Assembly (NCBI RefSeq): GCF_016741815.1
Contig: NZ_JAERRJ010000007.1
Location: 1-64,000, forward strand
Direction: 5' to 3'
DNA length: 64,000 bases
DNA from: Nocardia acididurans
Lineage (GTDB): Bacteria > Actinomycetota > Actinomycetes > Mycobacteriales > Mycobacteriaceae
Shown here: positions 62,501-64,000 of the stretch, piece after piece
How the letters are laid out: the number at the start of each line of letters is the position of its first letter
How positions within the stretch are numbered: the stretch's first letter is position 1
Program-made: the position numbers and the translations under genes
Notes under the pieces: generated by a model
Seen by the model: only the letters and a program-made list of their open reading frames with translations
Databases searched by the model: none
What the model was told of the DNA's origin: nothing

Positions 62501-64000
62501 GATACGCCGCACCCGTCCGCAGAATCGCGAGCATGGCCGTGAGCAACGGGATGCCCTTCGGAAGGGCCACCGCGACAATGCTTTCCGGACCGGCACCGTG
62601 CGCCGCGAGCACGCTCGCCCACTCCGTCGCCCGCGCCTGGAACTCCCGGTAGGTGATGCGCTCCGCACCGGCGACGACGGCGACGGCATCCGGGGTCGCC
62701 GCCGCCTGCCGTGCGAAGGCGTCGACGAGGGTCACGCCGGAATCGGTCGCCGACGCGGAATCGTTCCACTCCCGCACCACACGCTCGCGTTCCCCGGGCT
62801 CGAGCAGGGCGATGTCGCGGATCGGGGTGGCGGGGTCGGCGCTCACCGCGTGTAGGAACGATTCCATGAAGCGCAGGAATCGATGATGGTGGCGCGCAAG
62901 CTCTTCCGCCGAGTACAGATTGTGGTTGGCGACGAAGTCCACCCGCGTCGCCCCCGAATCCGTACCCGGGTAGACGCTCACCGACAGATCCGAGACCAGG
63001 CCCGGAGTCAGCACCTCCCACTGTCCGGTGAGGGGGCCCAGCATGATTCGCGTATCGAACATCATCATGTCCACGTACGGCCCGAACACCTGCGTCTGCG
63101 GGGTCAGCCGGCCCATATCGCGGAACATGTCCTCCTGCCGGTACCGCTGCCGGCGCAACACTTCGATCAGCTGCCGATGCGTGGCCTGGATCAGCGCACC
63201 GGCGGTGACCTCCGGCCCCGCCGTCACGCGGAACGGCACGGTATTGGCCAGCATGCCGCCCGAACGCATGGCCGCGGTGGTGACGCGGGCGGTCACCGGC
63301 AGGCTGAGCACGACATCCTCGTGATCGGTCATGCGGCCCAGGAACAGGCCGAACACGGCCAGGATGAGCGCGGCCTGATTCGCCGACGTGGCCTTGACCG
63401 CGGCGTCGAGCAGCGCACCGGCCGCCGCGGGGAGGTCGCCGCTCACCGAGATCGGGTGCGCGTCGGCCTGACCCGTCTTTCCGGCCAGGCTGACCGGGGC
63501 GGGCAGATCGGCCAGCCGAGCCTGCCAGAACTCCCGGTCGGTCGCGAAACGCTCGGAGGCACGGTACTTTTCGTCCTCCGCCACCAGATCCGCCAGCTCC
63601 CGGACGCGGACGGCGGCCGGTTCGCGGCCCTCGACCGCGGCGGTGTACAGCTCACCCACCCGGCGCAGCAGCGCCATGGCGGCCAGGGCGTCCATGACGA
63701 TGTGATGGCCGCGCACGTACCAGAACCAGCGCTCATCGGCCACTCGCAGCAGCGCGGTGGTGATCAGCCGATCCCGCTGCAGATCGACCGGGCGGCCGTA
63801 CTCCTCGCCCATCCACTCCCGGGCCGCGGCCACCGGATCCGCGGCGGCGCGCAGATCCAGTCGCTCGACCGTCCGGTCCAGCGGCCGGTCCACGGCCTGC
63901 AGCACCGTGCCCTCGGATTCGAGTACGCGCAGGCGTCCCGCCCCGAATTCGTCGGCCGCCCGCCAGAACGATTCCGCCAGCAACTCGGCATCGAGGTCAC
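35589..64000 (-). CDS. Giant seven-module NRPS with FkbM insertion and terminal thioesterase (5' end outside window)
   Basis: The single frame is open for over 9,460 codons and continues past the right edge. There are seven modules and 26 domains: C-A(FkbM)-T, C-A-T-E, C-A-T, C-A-T-E, C-A-T-E, C-A-T, C-A-T-TE. Every C and E domain has HHxxxD, every carrier has GG(N/D)S, every A domain has its P-loop and GK(I/V/L), and the TE has GWSLGG. C domains after E domains are of the D-accepting type (VWPVTPLQAGL, HHxILDGW); the others are of the L-accepting type (VPLSxAQQRMWF, HHIxADGFSM). The first C domain resembles EntF's and lacks only about its first 35 residues, so the start codon is probably about 100 nt beyond the edge. 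The product should be an N-capped heptapeptide. Confidence 0.95.
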   Translation of the reverse strand, partial: DLDAELLAESFWRAADEFGAGRLRVLESEGTVLQAVDRPLDRTVERLDLRAAADPVAAAREWMGEEYGRPVDLQRDRLITTALLRVADERWFWYVRGHHIVMDALAAMALLRRVGELYTAAVEGREPAAVRVRELADLVAEDEKYRASERFATDREFWQARLADLPAPVSLAGKTGQADAHPISVSGDLPAAAGALLDAAVKATSANQAALILAVFGLFLGRMTDHEDVVLSLPVTARVTTAAMRSGGMLANTVPFRVTAGPEVTAGALIQATHRQLIEVLRRQRYRQEDMFRDMGRLTPQTQVFGPYVDMMMFDTRIMLGPLTGQWEVLTPGLVSDLSVSVYPGTDSGATRVDFVANHNLYSAEELARHHHRFLRFMESFLHAVSADPATPIRDIALLEPGERERVVREWNDSASATDSGVTLVDAFARQAAATPDAVAVVAGAERITYREFQARATEWASVLAAHGAGPESIVAVALPKGIPLLTAMLAILRTGAAYLPLDPASPSDRIAYILADAAPELVLVDDSTADLGATVAVPRLHIDAIGRGSAHFAPVRPRPDNLAYVIYTSGTTGNPKGVTVTHANAVALFAATRPWCEFGRDDVWAWCHSQAFDFSVWEIWGALLHGGRVVVVPREVAYSPADLWQLVVDEGVTILNQTPSAFYTLIETRRGIDDERCALRLVVFGGEALDPRRLRGWPLLDRPGGPALVNMYGITETTVHVTKQPLTQDHRNGEPGVSPIGVPLANLRTYVLDSWLRPVPVGVAGELYVAGDQVSRGYHDRAGLTSARFVADPFDAAGSGGRLYRSGDLVRWNESGVLEYLGRVDEQVKIRGYRIELGEIEAVAAAQPAVAQAVVTTHSAAAADTQLVAYLVPDPQHAPAAATCLRLQRDGAIGPGELHELPNGMPIVGRNRSNIEFLYQEIFENAEYCRSGMSIPESGCVVDVGSHVGMFSIFAKRTSPALKIYAVEAMPELRRMYAANSALHDLDATLVPCAIGAETTTDIFTYYPEMSVLSGRGTDSTVQREILESFIHHEFEAESRDLGDGLVDQLITDRLDFSQVEVPVRTLSGIIDEYGIPRVDLLKIDVEGSELDALRGIETRHWPLIDRMVIEVHDVEDRLACVEKLLGEHGFTVESQVSPNVIGTDLHIVYAIRTVLQSDSETRAAGVRPELLRPDETWCAPGVLGRLLRERLGERLPGYMVPEVVMLLDALPLTVNGKIDKAALPEPVVARACYRAPATPLEEIVATVFAEVLGVEQVGVDDDFFALGGNSLSATRLAARLTDGVGVPVAVRDVFEASMVRGLAELLAARVADTGEVSSGPILGRRERPARVPLSYAQQRMWFVNRFDPESVAYSIPMVLRLTGALDPAALSAAVWDLLSRHEVLRTRYPDVDGVPCQLVVPVEELSDCADVDLTPRAVTAAEADSALAALVAVGFDVAERIPLRARLLALGPQDHLLVLVVHHINADGFSMAPLARDLGAAYAARCAGTRPEWPPMPVQYADFALWQRDSLGEVADPDSVLARHLRYWAERLRDIPEVSGLPTDRPRPAVASHRGAKHRFVLEPRVAEGLHALAQARGATVFMVFHAALAVVLSRLSGSADIAVGTPVSGRGSALLDDVIGMFVNTVVLRTDIDETLPFTDLLARVREVDLDAFAHAQAPFEQVVEALDPPRSQAHHPLFQVMLAFHNLDAVRLDLPGLAVAASGAETGIERFDLTFTLTDACDRDGTMPVELGYATDLFDAETIAALVARLQRVLRAVTVDPAVPVHDIEILSSSERRALVREWGLAGLDAPAGTVTLPDLLAAAVAANPGGDAVVDGERSLSYRELDERSNRLARLLIDGGASAESVVAVGVPRSLEWVLAVWAIAKTGAAFLSVDPAHPCERNQYVCADSGVRLGITTSEFESELAAEGAIWLALDDPAVAARIEAQPTTAVTDRLRRAALRPQNPAYMVYTSGSTGRPKGVEVTHAGLATLIADHLRRFGADADSRVPAVAARTFDAAILELLLAVSGAAVLVVAPAEVYSGQPLRDLLREQRITHAFLTPAVALSIEPAGLDTLRVVATGGDQCGPQLVSRWSGTDTAGRRRVHNLYGPAEASIWVTGAELAPGEPVGIGGPIPGIGALVLDARLRPVPVGVVGELYLSGAGVARGYRGRAGLTASRFIADPFGGPGRRLYRTGDLVRWTGAGTGSGTGALAYVGRADFQLKLRGQRLEPGEIEAVLCGLDEIARAAVIVHSPGADAAAGARLVAYVEAVAGSTVDPAAVREALGARLPGYMVPDVVMVLAELPLTGTGKVDRRALPEPEFAPREFRAPSSPVEQLVAEVFAEVLGVEQVGADDDFFALGGDSIVSIQVVSRARARGVVFGPRDVFEQRTAAGLARCARTADTAHVVAELPGGGLGEMPLLPVARWMTQWGRGFDHFEQHMMLPMPAGIESSAVITALNAVLDRHDMLRSRLVRDTSGEWSLTVDAPGTVDAAALLHRRTLGPEIATDTVDGRERLAEVAAAEFDSAVRALDPRGGAMVRFVWLEPASETPGRLLTVAHHLVVDGVSWRILLPDVLRALDQAVAGTRAGLDPVGTSMRRWAHGLVTAATEPARVAELGRWQSMVSGPDPVLGGRELDPAIDTAATLEQVDVVLPESATRSLLSRVPAAFHGSVDDALLAGLTVALRIWRARRGIDESSVLVRLEGHGREEAVVPGADLSRTVGWFTSLYPVRFDLAGIDVAEVAAGGEAVAAAVLSVKETLRSIPDKGIGYGLLRYLNPDTAGALPDRMPGRVGFNYLGRVTGLDPLVHSGIDGGPGVRTAVDPDLPVTLAIDASALVLDDCLHTSFRFPRTLLNSAEITELADLWSQVLTAIVAHAETPGAGGHSPADFGLVAVTQSEVHALERAYPSMTDVWPVTPLQAGLLFHTGLTAPAESDAYVAQLVLRLDGLLDGERLRAAAAALVDRHAILRTAFTTIGGGAAVAVVCGDVESSWEQVDLTGRLDPDAALAEVAAAQRTIRFDPSRPPLLRWVLAELGGDRWALILTNHHLILDGWSYPLLITDLFTHYAAGGAGAAPGSYRDFLAWLTTRDHDAAATAWSRALDGAEPTLIAGPAVTGAGAVAEEWLTVDDTAARELTAVAAAAGVTVHTVLQSAWALLVARLSGRTDVVFGTAVSGRPGELPGADSTVGLFVNTIATRIRLDPAETAAQLWTRIHGEQAALLDHQHVGLSDIHELTGHDSLFDTVMVLESYPVDADHIRTLTDSRDLELAGVTATDSTHYPLTCSVTVQGGMRIRLQYRPDALDAATVARLAVRLERILRSVTVDPGRPVRAIEPLSETERRLLRWGHGRAADLAAAATTPMTTLPEVLASAVAVDPDGEAVADGDRWLSYRDLDERSNRLARFLIGAGLGPDSPVAIGVPRSLEWVLAVWAIAKTGAGFLSLDPAHPLERNRFMCSDSTVRVGITLARHAGALPQDGVTWLVLDDPATAAGIEAGAATPIGDAERHAPLRPDSTAYVVYTSGSTGRPKGVEVTHTGLAGVCGGQRHRLGVHPAARVLGVAARTFDAAIFELLLAVSGAGTLVIAPPDVFGGPALAELIRTRRISHAVLTPSVAGTLDPVGLDDLEVLTVAGEACPSALISRWSRTDAAARRRVHNLYGPAEATIWVTGSAELRPGDPVTLGSVLGGMSALVLDTWLRPVPDGVTGELYLSGPGVAQGYRGRAGLTAARFVANPFGTAGDRLYRTGDLVRWNVDEFDSDAGVLVFAGRSDHQVKVRGQRIELGEIESALCALPGVERAVVLVHAPDTETDARLVAYVAAGTGGELNPAEVRRAVGQRLPGYLVPDVVMVLDELPLTMNGKLNKAALPEPATARSSYRAPSTPMEAMVADVFAEILGLDGVGADDGFFASGGNSLSATRFAARLAERLDRAVSVRDVFEAATVTELAALLSARASDAAAVGPRLRPRVRPERVPLSFAQQRMWFVNRFAPETAAYSLPLALALSGDLDVPALSDALWDVLARHEVLRTRYPDAEGVPYQSVVPVAELTAAVDVDLSPRHVEPGRGIAAVSAVMSPGFDVAEQVPLRARLLRVDRDAHILVMAVHHIAADGFSMAPLARDLATAYAARCAGRHPDWTPLPVQYADYTLWQRELLGSANDPESVLAQQLRYWSGQLRELPEALELPTDRPRPAVASHRGATHRFAVDAETAAALHALAQERGATVFMVFHAALTVVLARLSGSTDITVGTPVSGRGSELLDDVVGMFVNTVVLRTGVEESATFADLLTRVRAVDLDAFAHGEVPFEQVVETLDPPRSQAHHPLFQVMLAFHDLDPADIRLSGVDVTPYPVELGVERFDLSLTLSGKPAADGTMPVDIGYATDLFDPATITALAARLRRVLRTVTADPTVRVRDINLLAPDERRSLLQNLQRADAVEPATLPMLLAAAVAANPDGVAVLDGDRRISYRELDEHSNRLARLLIHRGVGPESVIALALPRSAGWVSAVWAVTKAGGGFLSLDPAYPIERSRFLCADSDALLGITTTRHAANLPDTVTWAITDDPAMADEIQRFSSSPVTDADRHGTLRPGNTAYVVYTSGSTGRPKGVAVAHAGLAAVAAAQRDRYALDASARVLGVSARTFDASVLELLLAVPVGATLALAPEEVYGGRPLAEFVRDLGITHAFLTPSVVASMEPEGLDALRVLTVGGEGYSPRVVARWSRTDTACARRFFNTYGPTETTVMMTISRELTGADQLDMGSGIAGMGVVVLDASLRPVPLGVVGELYIVGSGVARGYRGRPALTAARFVANPYGTGERLYRTGDLVRWVADESGTDAQVLVFAGRSDFQVKVRGQRLEPGEVEAALCALPGIDQAVVVVRPAGDNAAAGVRLVGYVVTRAGDAVDPGAIRATLGERLPGYMVPDVVMVLDDLPLTSSGKVDRRALPEPEFAAREFRAPSSPVEQLVAEVFAEVLGVERVGADDDFFALGGDSIVSIQVVSKARARGVVFGPRDVFEQRTAARLARCAGSAATERAETVAELPGGGVGAVPLLPVALWMTEWGNGFQRFEQHVVLRMPAGLDRAQLLEAIGAVLDRHDLLRSRLRRNESGDWELEVAAPGGVDPESVLHRRTLPAELEPDTDTGRRQVADFAAAELDSAVAQLNPVGAAMVRFVWLDSGHEAGWLLVAAHHLVVDGVSWRVLVPDLLSAVEQARAGAAPALEPVGTSMRRWAHGLRTAAAEPARVAELGLWRSMISGPDPVWGGRELNPDIDTAETLEQVSVELPEPVTRSLLTTVPAVFHGGVNDGLLAAVAVAVRIWRARRGIDESSVLVRLEGHGREEQVLAGADLSRTVGWFTTMFPVRFDLSGIDPHAVAAGGDAVAAAVLSVKETLRSIPDKGIGYGLLRYLNEETASLLPDHLPGHVGFNYLGRVAAADLETADPHGGLGELTVAPDPAMPVTVAVDISAVVLDDRMRATFRFPRTLLDPAEVEELARIWSQVSAAVAAHAETPGAGGHSPSDFDLIPVTRSDLTTLEHAYPSLSDVWPVTPLQAGLLFHAHLADADAETDAYVAQLILRLSGDLDLDRLRAAATRLLARHTGLRTAFTTTGTGRNVAVLCEDVEMPWRVVDLTGDHDPETALTELAGREQAKPFDLAVPPLLRCTVAALEPGRWALILTNHHVILDGWSYPLLITDLFAEYAGTPATQTPGSYRDYLAWLASRDHEAAHAAWATALDGVEPTLVAGAAGSDSAAGTVADLSIALDAADTRALVAAAAATGVTMNTVLQSAWALLIAGCTGRTDVVFGATVSGRPGELPAAAHTIGLFINTVATRVRLDPTETVGGLWTRLHDEQAALLEHQHAGLREIHTLTGYDRLFDTLMVLESYPVDMDDIRHTVGHGDLTVTGITAADATHYPLSCTAVLRDELRIRLQYRPDLFEAAAIAELGERLGWTLRALARDGAVPVRDLETMPATERNRLVHEWGRYGAAAADLAAADDHSPAAATTTLPALLAAAVAAAPDGDAVVDGDRRISYRELDEHSNRLARLLIERGVGPRTVVALAVPRSLEWLLGVWAVAKTGAAFLSVDPAHPAERNQFVCTDSGVRCVLARADAALDLPGTDVVHLDHLDLSWFSAAPVTDADRRGTLRAGHTAYVVYTSGSTGRPKGVDVTHAGLAALVADHRRRCAVGPDSRVLAVAARTFDAAILELLLAVPAGAAMIIAPADVYGGQPLRDLLRGNDITHAFLTPAVARSIDPAGLDTLQVVLTGGDRCEPQLARQWSGTDTAGTRRVHNLYGPAEATIWTTGTALLPDGQVSIGGPIAGTSALVLDPWLRPVPEGVAGELYVSGPGVARGYRHRPGLTATRFIADPFGASGARLYRTGDLVRWIRVESGAGTATLEFVGRADFQVKVRGQRLEPGEVETALTAVPGVAQAVVVAHAENPENGRAGVYLVGYLVAEPGFVLDAEEVRTAVAAYVPGYMVPDVVMVLDALPLTTSGKLDRRALPEPGFAPQEFRAPATAVEEVVATVFAEVLGVDRVGVDDDFFALGGDSIVSIQVVSRARAAGVLFGPRDVFEQRTAARLAACARVAEPGETGPGLAELPGGGLGEMPLLPVARWMVDWGNGFDRFDQHVVLRLPDGVGEAAMTAALGAVLARHDMLRSRLWRTGFGDWSLKVAPADDSDAPALLRRIVLAPDIDVESVTGRALVTNTVSAELNSALDRLDPAGGVMVQVVWFDPASEAPGWLAVVAHHLVIDGVSWRVLVPDLMSALDQARSGVPVLEPVGTSMRRWAHGLVCAAAEPVRVAELALWRSMTAGVDPVWGGRELDPGIDTAATLDQVEVTLPEAVTRSLLSRVPTVFHGGVEDGLLAGLVAAVRIWRTRRGVDEPSVLVRLEGHGREERAVPGADLSRTVGWFTTMFPVRFDTAAVDLDELAAGGPAVATAVLAVKETLRSIPDKGIGYGLLRYLNEDTAGALPDRMPGRIGFNYLGRVTTADISSGGLDGGLGDLELAPDAQTAVTLAMDVSAIVLEDRLRTTFRFPRTLLDSAEVDELARLWVETLTAIAAHADSPDAGAHSPSDFGLVAVTPGDVAALERAYPALSDIWPVTPLQAGLAFHAQLSAAAGTDVDVYAAQVILRLAGALDPQRLFAAASAVLHRHPSLRTAFTTISGGTTVAVVCDDLELPWCTVDLTGHPDAETALTELAAADKARRFDLATAPLLRFTVARMANDRWAVILTDHHVILDGWSWPLLMTDLFGHYADGGVTAAPTGSYRDFLVWRESRDREAARTAWSTALADVEPTLIADGLGAGAVVDHAITLDAAETRELLAAAAAAGVTVNTVLQSAWAMLVAQVTGRTDIVFGTTVSGRPAELPAADRTIGLFINTIPTRVRLTPTETLGDLWARIHDEQAALLDHHHLGLAEIQALTGNDTLFDTTLVFESYPVDVHGIRQLTSDGSLELTDVAGADSTHYPLSCTVILQDTLRIRLQYRPEVLAASTVTTLGRRLLELLGAVSREPGLRVRDIGLLSGTERARLLRDWGHRPEIHSAAWTFAAGAPLPVLLESAAAAHPEALALIEGSRRITYRELDERSNRLARFLIDQGAGPESVVAIGASRSAEWVLAVWAVAKSGAAFLTVDPSHPVDRNAFVCADSGVRVGITVNRYADRLPVPDLTWLVVDAPEVEAGIRRYSCAPVLPADRRGVLRTADTAYVIYTSGSTGRPKGVEVTHAGLSALAAAHHAGYDIDSESRVLGVGARTFDVAMLELLLAVSAGAVLVLAPDDVYGGRALAELMRDQRVTHAWMTPAVASSLDPAGLDELRVVWVGGEHFAPQLVTRWSRTDAAGRRKFFNSYGPTETTVITAVSPELRAGDPISMGAGIAGLRLAVLDSWLRPVPAGVVGELYVAGSGVARGYRSRPGLTAARFVADPFGEPGQRLYRTGDLVRWVETEGAAPGSVTGVLMYMGRTDFQVKVRGQRLELGEVEAALCELDGIAQAVAVVHTPEGADAAGARLVAYVAAPEDIVDPDAVRRAVGERLPRYMVPDVVTVLAELPLNSSGKVDRRALPEPVVTAREFRAPSTPVQRAVASAFTEIHGAARVGMDDDFFALGGNSLSATRLSARLAETLGVPVGVRDVFDASVVGELAAVLELRTAGAASATDVPRLERRVRPERVPLSFAQQRMWFVNRFAPDSAAYCIPLVLRLTGALDATALAAALRDVLARHEVLRTRYPDVDGVPFQLVVPVEDMAEAADTDLTPVPVSGSGLVDAVSSVVLAGFDVAERIPLRARLLAVGPDDHVLVLAVHHIAADGFSMAPLARDLGAAYTARCAGAPPNLPPLPVQYADYTLWQRDALGALGDSESMLAQQIRYWNERLHELPELLELPADRARPAVASHRGARHAFTVEPELVADLRRVAHTHGVTLFMVFHAALALVLSRLSGNTDIAVGTPVSGRGSARLDDVVGMFVNTVVLRTTIDESAPFAQLLSEVRGVDLDAFAHGEVPFEQVVEALDPPRSQAHHPLFQVMLAFNNLDAVELALPGLTVRTVDADTGIERFDLTVTSSGTPDDTGAIPVGISYATDLFDAATIDLMAQRLRTVLRAVAADPGIMVRDIDILSTVERDRLTDWGRNDRVAVAAGTTLPNLLAAAVLAQPNGDAVVDGELRLSYRELDQRSNQLARVLIAHGVGPESVVAVAVPRSADWVLAVWATAKTGAAFLSVDPAHPLERNRFVCTDSGVSAGITTARHSAALPQDGPAWLVLDDPAAAQRIERQPGTTITDRPGARPENTAYVVYTSGSTGRPKGVEVTHTGLASLVADHLNRCEIDSSARVLAVAARTFDAAVLELLLAVAASATLVIAAADVYGGQPLTELMRARRISHAFLTPSVAATLDPGALDELRSLTTGGEQCSPQLVHRWSGTDSAARRRVHNLYGPAEASIWVAAAQLESNRPIILGGPIPGMTVRVLDAWLRPVPAGVVGELYVSGPGVARGYRGRTGQTASRFIADPFGAPGERLYRTGDLVRWTVDQSGSGAAALVFAGRSDLQLKIRGQRLEPGEVEAALTAVEGVEQAVVVVHEGSAPDSARATARLVAYVVAGAGRQPDPAALRRSAAERLPAYLVPDAIVILDGLPLTSSGKIDRKALPAPDLRPRTFRAPATPMEETITAVFAEVLGAERVGADDDFFALGGNSLTAVQVVSLVRTRTGRQMDYGRLFSDATPAALARALECDQDTLGVSLGVLTPLRSSGTRAPLFCVHPGGGLAWVYGALAGHLDLDRPVYGLQDPYIVADEPRLESVGAYADRYVREILERFPDTTYNLLGWSLGGQIAHAVAVRLQELGHTVGLLALVDATPESGAARDAEPTRQDVAEAVARILGGWHDVLELDTVPEIDRLEEFNALVADRIARAGMLEPRQIDRVLESFSQPLPYTPGHFTGDAVLFTAARESDRDHLADTWRAHISGRIEQIPLDDWHTGMLKPDNAAVIAPLLESRLRP
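35592..39560 (-). other. NRPS module 7 and thioesterase: C-A-T-TE
   Basis: L-accepting C domain (38210-39560; HHIAADG near 39150), A domain (36630-38160; code D-A-L-F-T-G-L-I-W-K), carrier GGNSLTAVQV near 36510. The type I thioesterase (35592-36330) has LFCVHPGGGLAWVY, the nucleophile YNLLGWSLGGQIAH near 36110, VDATPE and DDWHTGM with the His. The TE releases the chain by hydrolysis or macrocyclisation; sequence alone does not say which. Confidence 0.88.
39620..42770 (-). other. NRPS module 6: C-A-T
   Basis: D-accepting C domain (41460-42770; HHVILDGW near 42340), A domain (39860-41400; code D-V-L-W-W-G-S-V-I-K, with FDVAMLE and FNSYGPTETTVI), carrier GGNSLSATRL near 39745. The code differs from all others here, so this residue should be a distinct amino acid. 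It has no epimerase. Confidence 0.85.
42860..47460 (-). other. NRPS module 5: C-A-T-E
   Basis: D-accepting C domain (46140-47460; HHVILDGW near 47015), A domain (44540-46050; code D-A-L-F-L-G-L-I-W-K), carrier GGDSIVSIQ near 44420, epimerase (42860-44260; HHLVIDG near 43810). Residue 5 should be D. The code differs from modules 2 and 7 only at position 299. Confidence 0.85.
43153..43225. repeat. 73-bp repeat within epimerase domains, copy in module 5
   Basis: This segment is identical base for base to 47830-47902 and matches 55704-55771 with one mismatch over the shared part. On the minus strand it encodes SVKETLRSIPDKGIGYGLLR-like sequence of the E domains. Exact identity over 73 bases suggests recent duplication or gene conversion between modules. 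Confidence 0.85.
47540..52130 (-). other. NRPS module 4: C-A-T-E
   Basis: L-accepting C domain (50780-52130; HHIAADG near 51720), A domain (49210-50740; code D-A-L-F-T-G-T-V-M-K, with FNTYGPTETTVM), carrier GGDSIVSIQ near 49090, epimerase (47540-48940; HHLVVDG near 48490). Residue 4 should be D; its identity is unassigned. Confidence 0.85.
47830..47902. repeat. 73-bp repeat within epimerase domains, copy in module 4
   Basis: Identical to 43153-43225. See that entry for the meaning of the identity. Confidence 0.85.
52180..55320 (-). other. NRPS module 3: C-A-T
   Basis: D-accepting C domain (54020-55320; HHLILDGW near 54890), A domain (52430-53960; code D-A-F-V-T-A-L-I-W-K), carrier ASGGNSLSATRF near 52310. 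It has no epimerase. The residue should be L; its identity is unassigned. Confidence 0.85.
55400..60020 (-). other. NRPS module 2: C-A-T-E
   Basis: L-accepting C domain (58690-60020; HHINADG near 59600), A domain (57080-58620; code read as D-A-L-F-A-G-L-I-W-K), carrier GGDSIVSIQ near 56955, and epimerase (55400-56810; HHLVVDG near 56355). Residue 2 should be D. I cannot assign the amino acid from this code. Confidence 0.85.
55704..55771. repeat. Repeat within epimerase domains, copy in module 2
   Basis: A 68-bp part of the epimerase repeat, with one mismatch (GGG for GGA) against the copies in modules 4 and 5. Confidence 0.8.
60060..64000 (-). other. NRPS module 1: C-A(Thr)-FkbM-T
   Basis: The C domain (about 62770 to the edge) has HHIVMDA near 63700 and resembles the EntF starter-type C domain. 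The A domain (from 62740) has YTSGTTGNPKG, FDFSVWEIW, LNQTPSAF and NMYGITETTVHV. This gives the code D-F-W-N-V-G-M-V-H-K, a known threonine code. After core motif A8 (KIRGYRIELGEIEAV, about 61480) the domain is interrupted by an FkbM methyltransferase and resumes near 60440, with NGKIDK at about 60345. The carrier protein has GGNSLSATRL near 60190. Confidence 0.88.
60500..61345 (-). other. FkbM-family methyltransferase domain inserted in A domain 1
   Basis: About 280 residues between A8 and A10 contain the SAM site CVVDVGSHVGMFSIFAK (about 61134-61184), an acidic strand YAVEAMPELRRMY and the FkbM signature VDLLKIDVEGSELDALRG (about 60712-60765). FkbM enzymes are O-methyltransferases. Within a threonine-activating domain the expected result is O-methyl-threonine, formed on the carrier or adenylate. 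The SAM motif is intact, so activity is likely. Confidence 0.85.

Overview
The window is high-GC actinobacterial DNA. GTG starts are common, coding is dense, and many stop/start codons overlap as ATGA or GTGA. Degenerate UsfX/RsbW-type anti-sigma factors, a SigF/SigB-type sigma factor, MaoC and acyl-CoA genes and a giant NRPS together point to Mycobacteriales. Nocardia or a close relative is the best guess, but this is inference from gene content, not from a marker gene. I saw no rRNA, tRNA, CRISPR array, transposase or phage gene.

Layout. (1) 0-6.6 kb holds mostly minus-strand metabolic genes: two hypothetical proteins, an alpha/beta hydrolase with orphan palindromic operators upstream, and a two-gene operon of a YtcJ-like amidohydrolase (with a probable one-base deletion at its N-terminus) and a PRMT-like methyltransferase. 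A small plus-strand gene and a secreted DUF4189 protein follow. (2) 6.9-9.0 kb encodes an SRPBCC domain fused to an acyl-CoA ligase. (3) 9.0-13.9 kb is a cobalamin-riboswitch-controlled uptake operon: binding lipoprotein, two FecCD-type permeases, ATPase and a 2Fe-2S ferredoxin-like protein, with every junction overlapping. (4) 14.0-16.6 kb has a small protein, a TetR/hydrolase operon behind a 36-bp palindrome, a 22-bp tandem repeat and an HD-domain protein. (5) 16.6-29.0 kb is a general-stress partner-switching region. It contains a 1379-residue sensor kinase/receiver/SpoIIE phosphatase/ATPase hybrid, two STAS proteins, a PAS-ANTAR protein, two convergent UsfX-like anti-sigma paralogues, a MEDS-ATPase, a SigF/SigB-type sigma factor, and an operon of REC-PP2C phosphatase, CHASE3-like kinase and Rcp-like response regulator. 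Three sites with the same GTTT-15-GGG(T/A)A layout precede an anti-sigma gene, a 52-codon gene and the sigma gene, so the region probably feeds back on itself. (6) 29.2-34.5 kb has a TetR/TIGR01777 epimerase operon diverging from acyl-CoA dehydrogenase, AurF-like diiron oxygenase and double-hotdog MaoC genes, with a pair of TetR-like operators between them. (7) 34.5-64.0 kb has a GT2 glycosyltransferase and one NRPS gene of more than 9,460 codons that runs off the right edge.

The NRPS reads C-A(FkbM insertion)-T / C-A-T-E / C-A-T / C-A-T-E / C-A-T-E / C-A-T / C-A-T-TE. All visible catalytic motifs are present. C-domain subtypes match the positions of the epimerases, so the line looks functional and collinear. 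It predicts an N-capped heptapeptide starting with a threonine that may be O-methylated, with stereochemistry L-D-L-D-D-L-L. The FkbM-type methyltransferase embedded in the threonine A domain and the unassigned codes of the other six A domains are the most distinctive features of the window.
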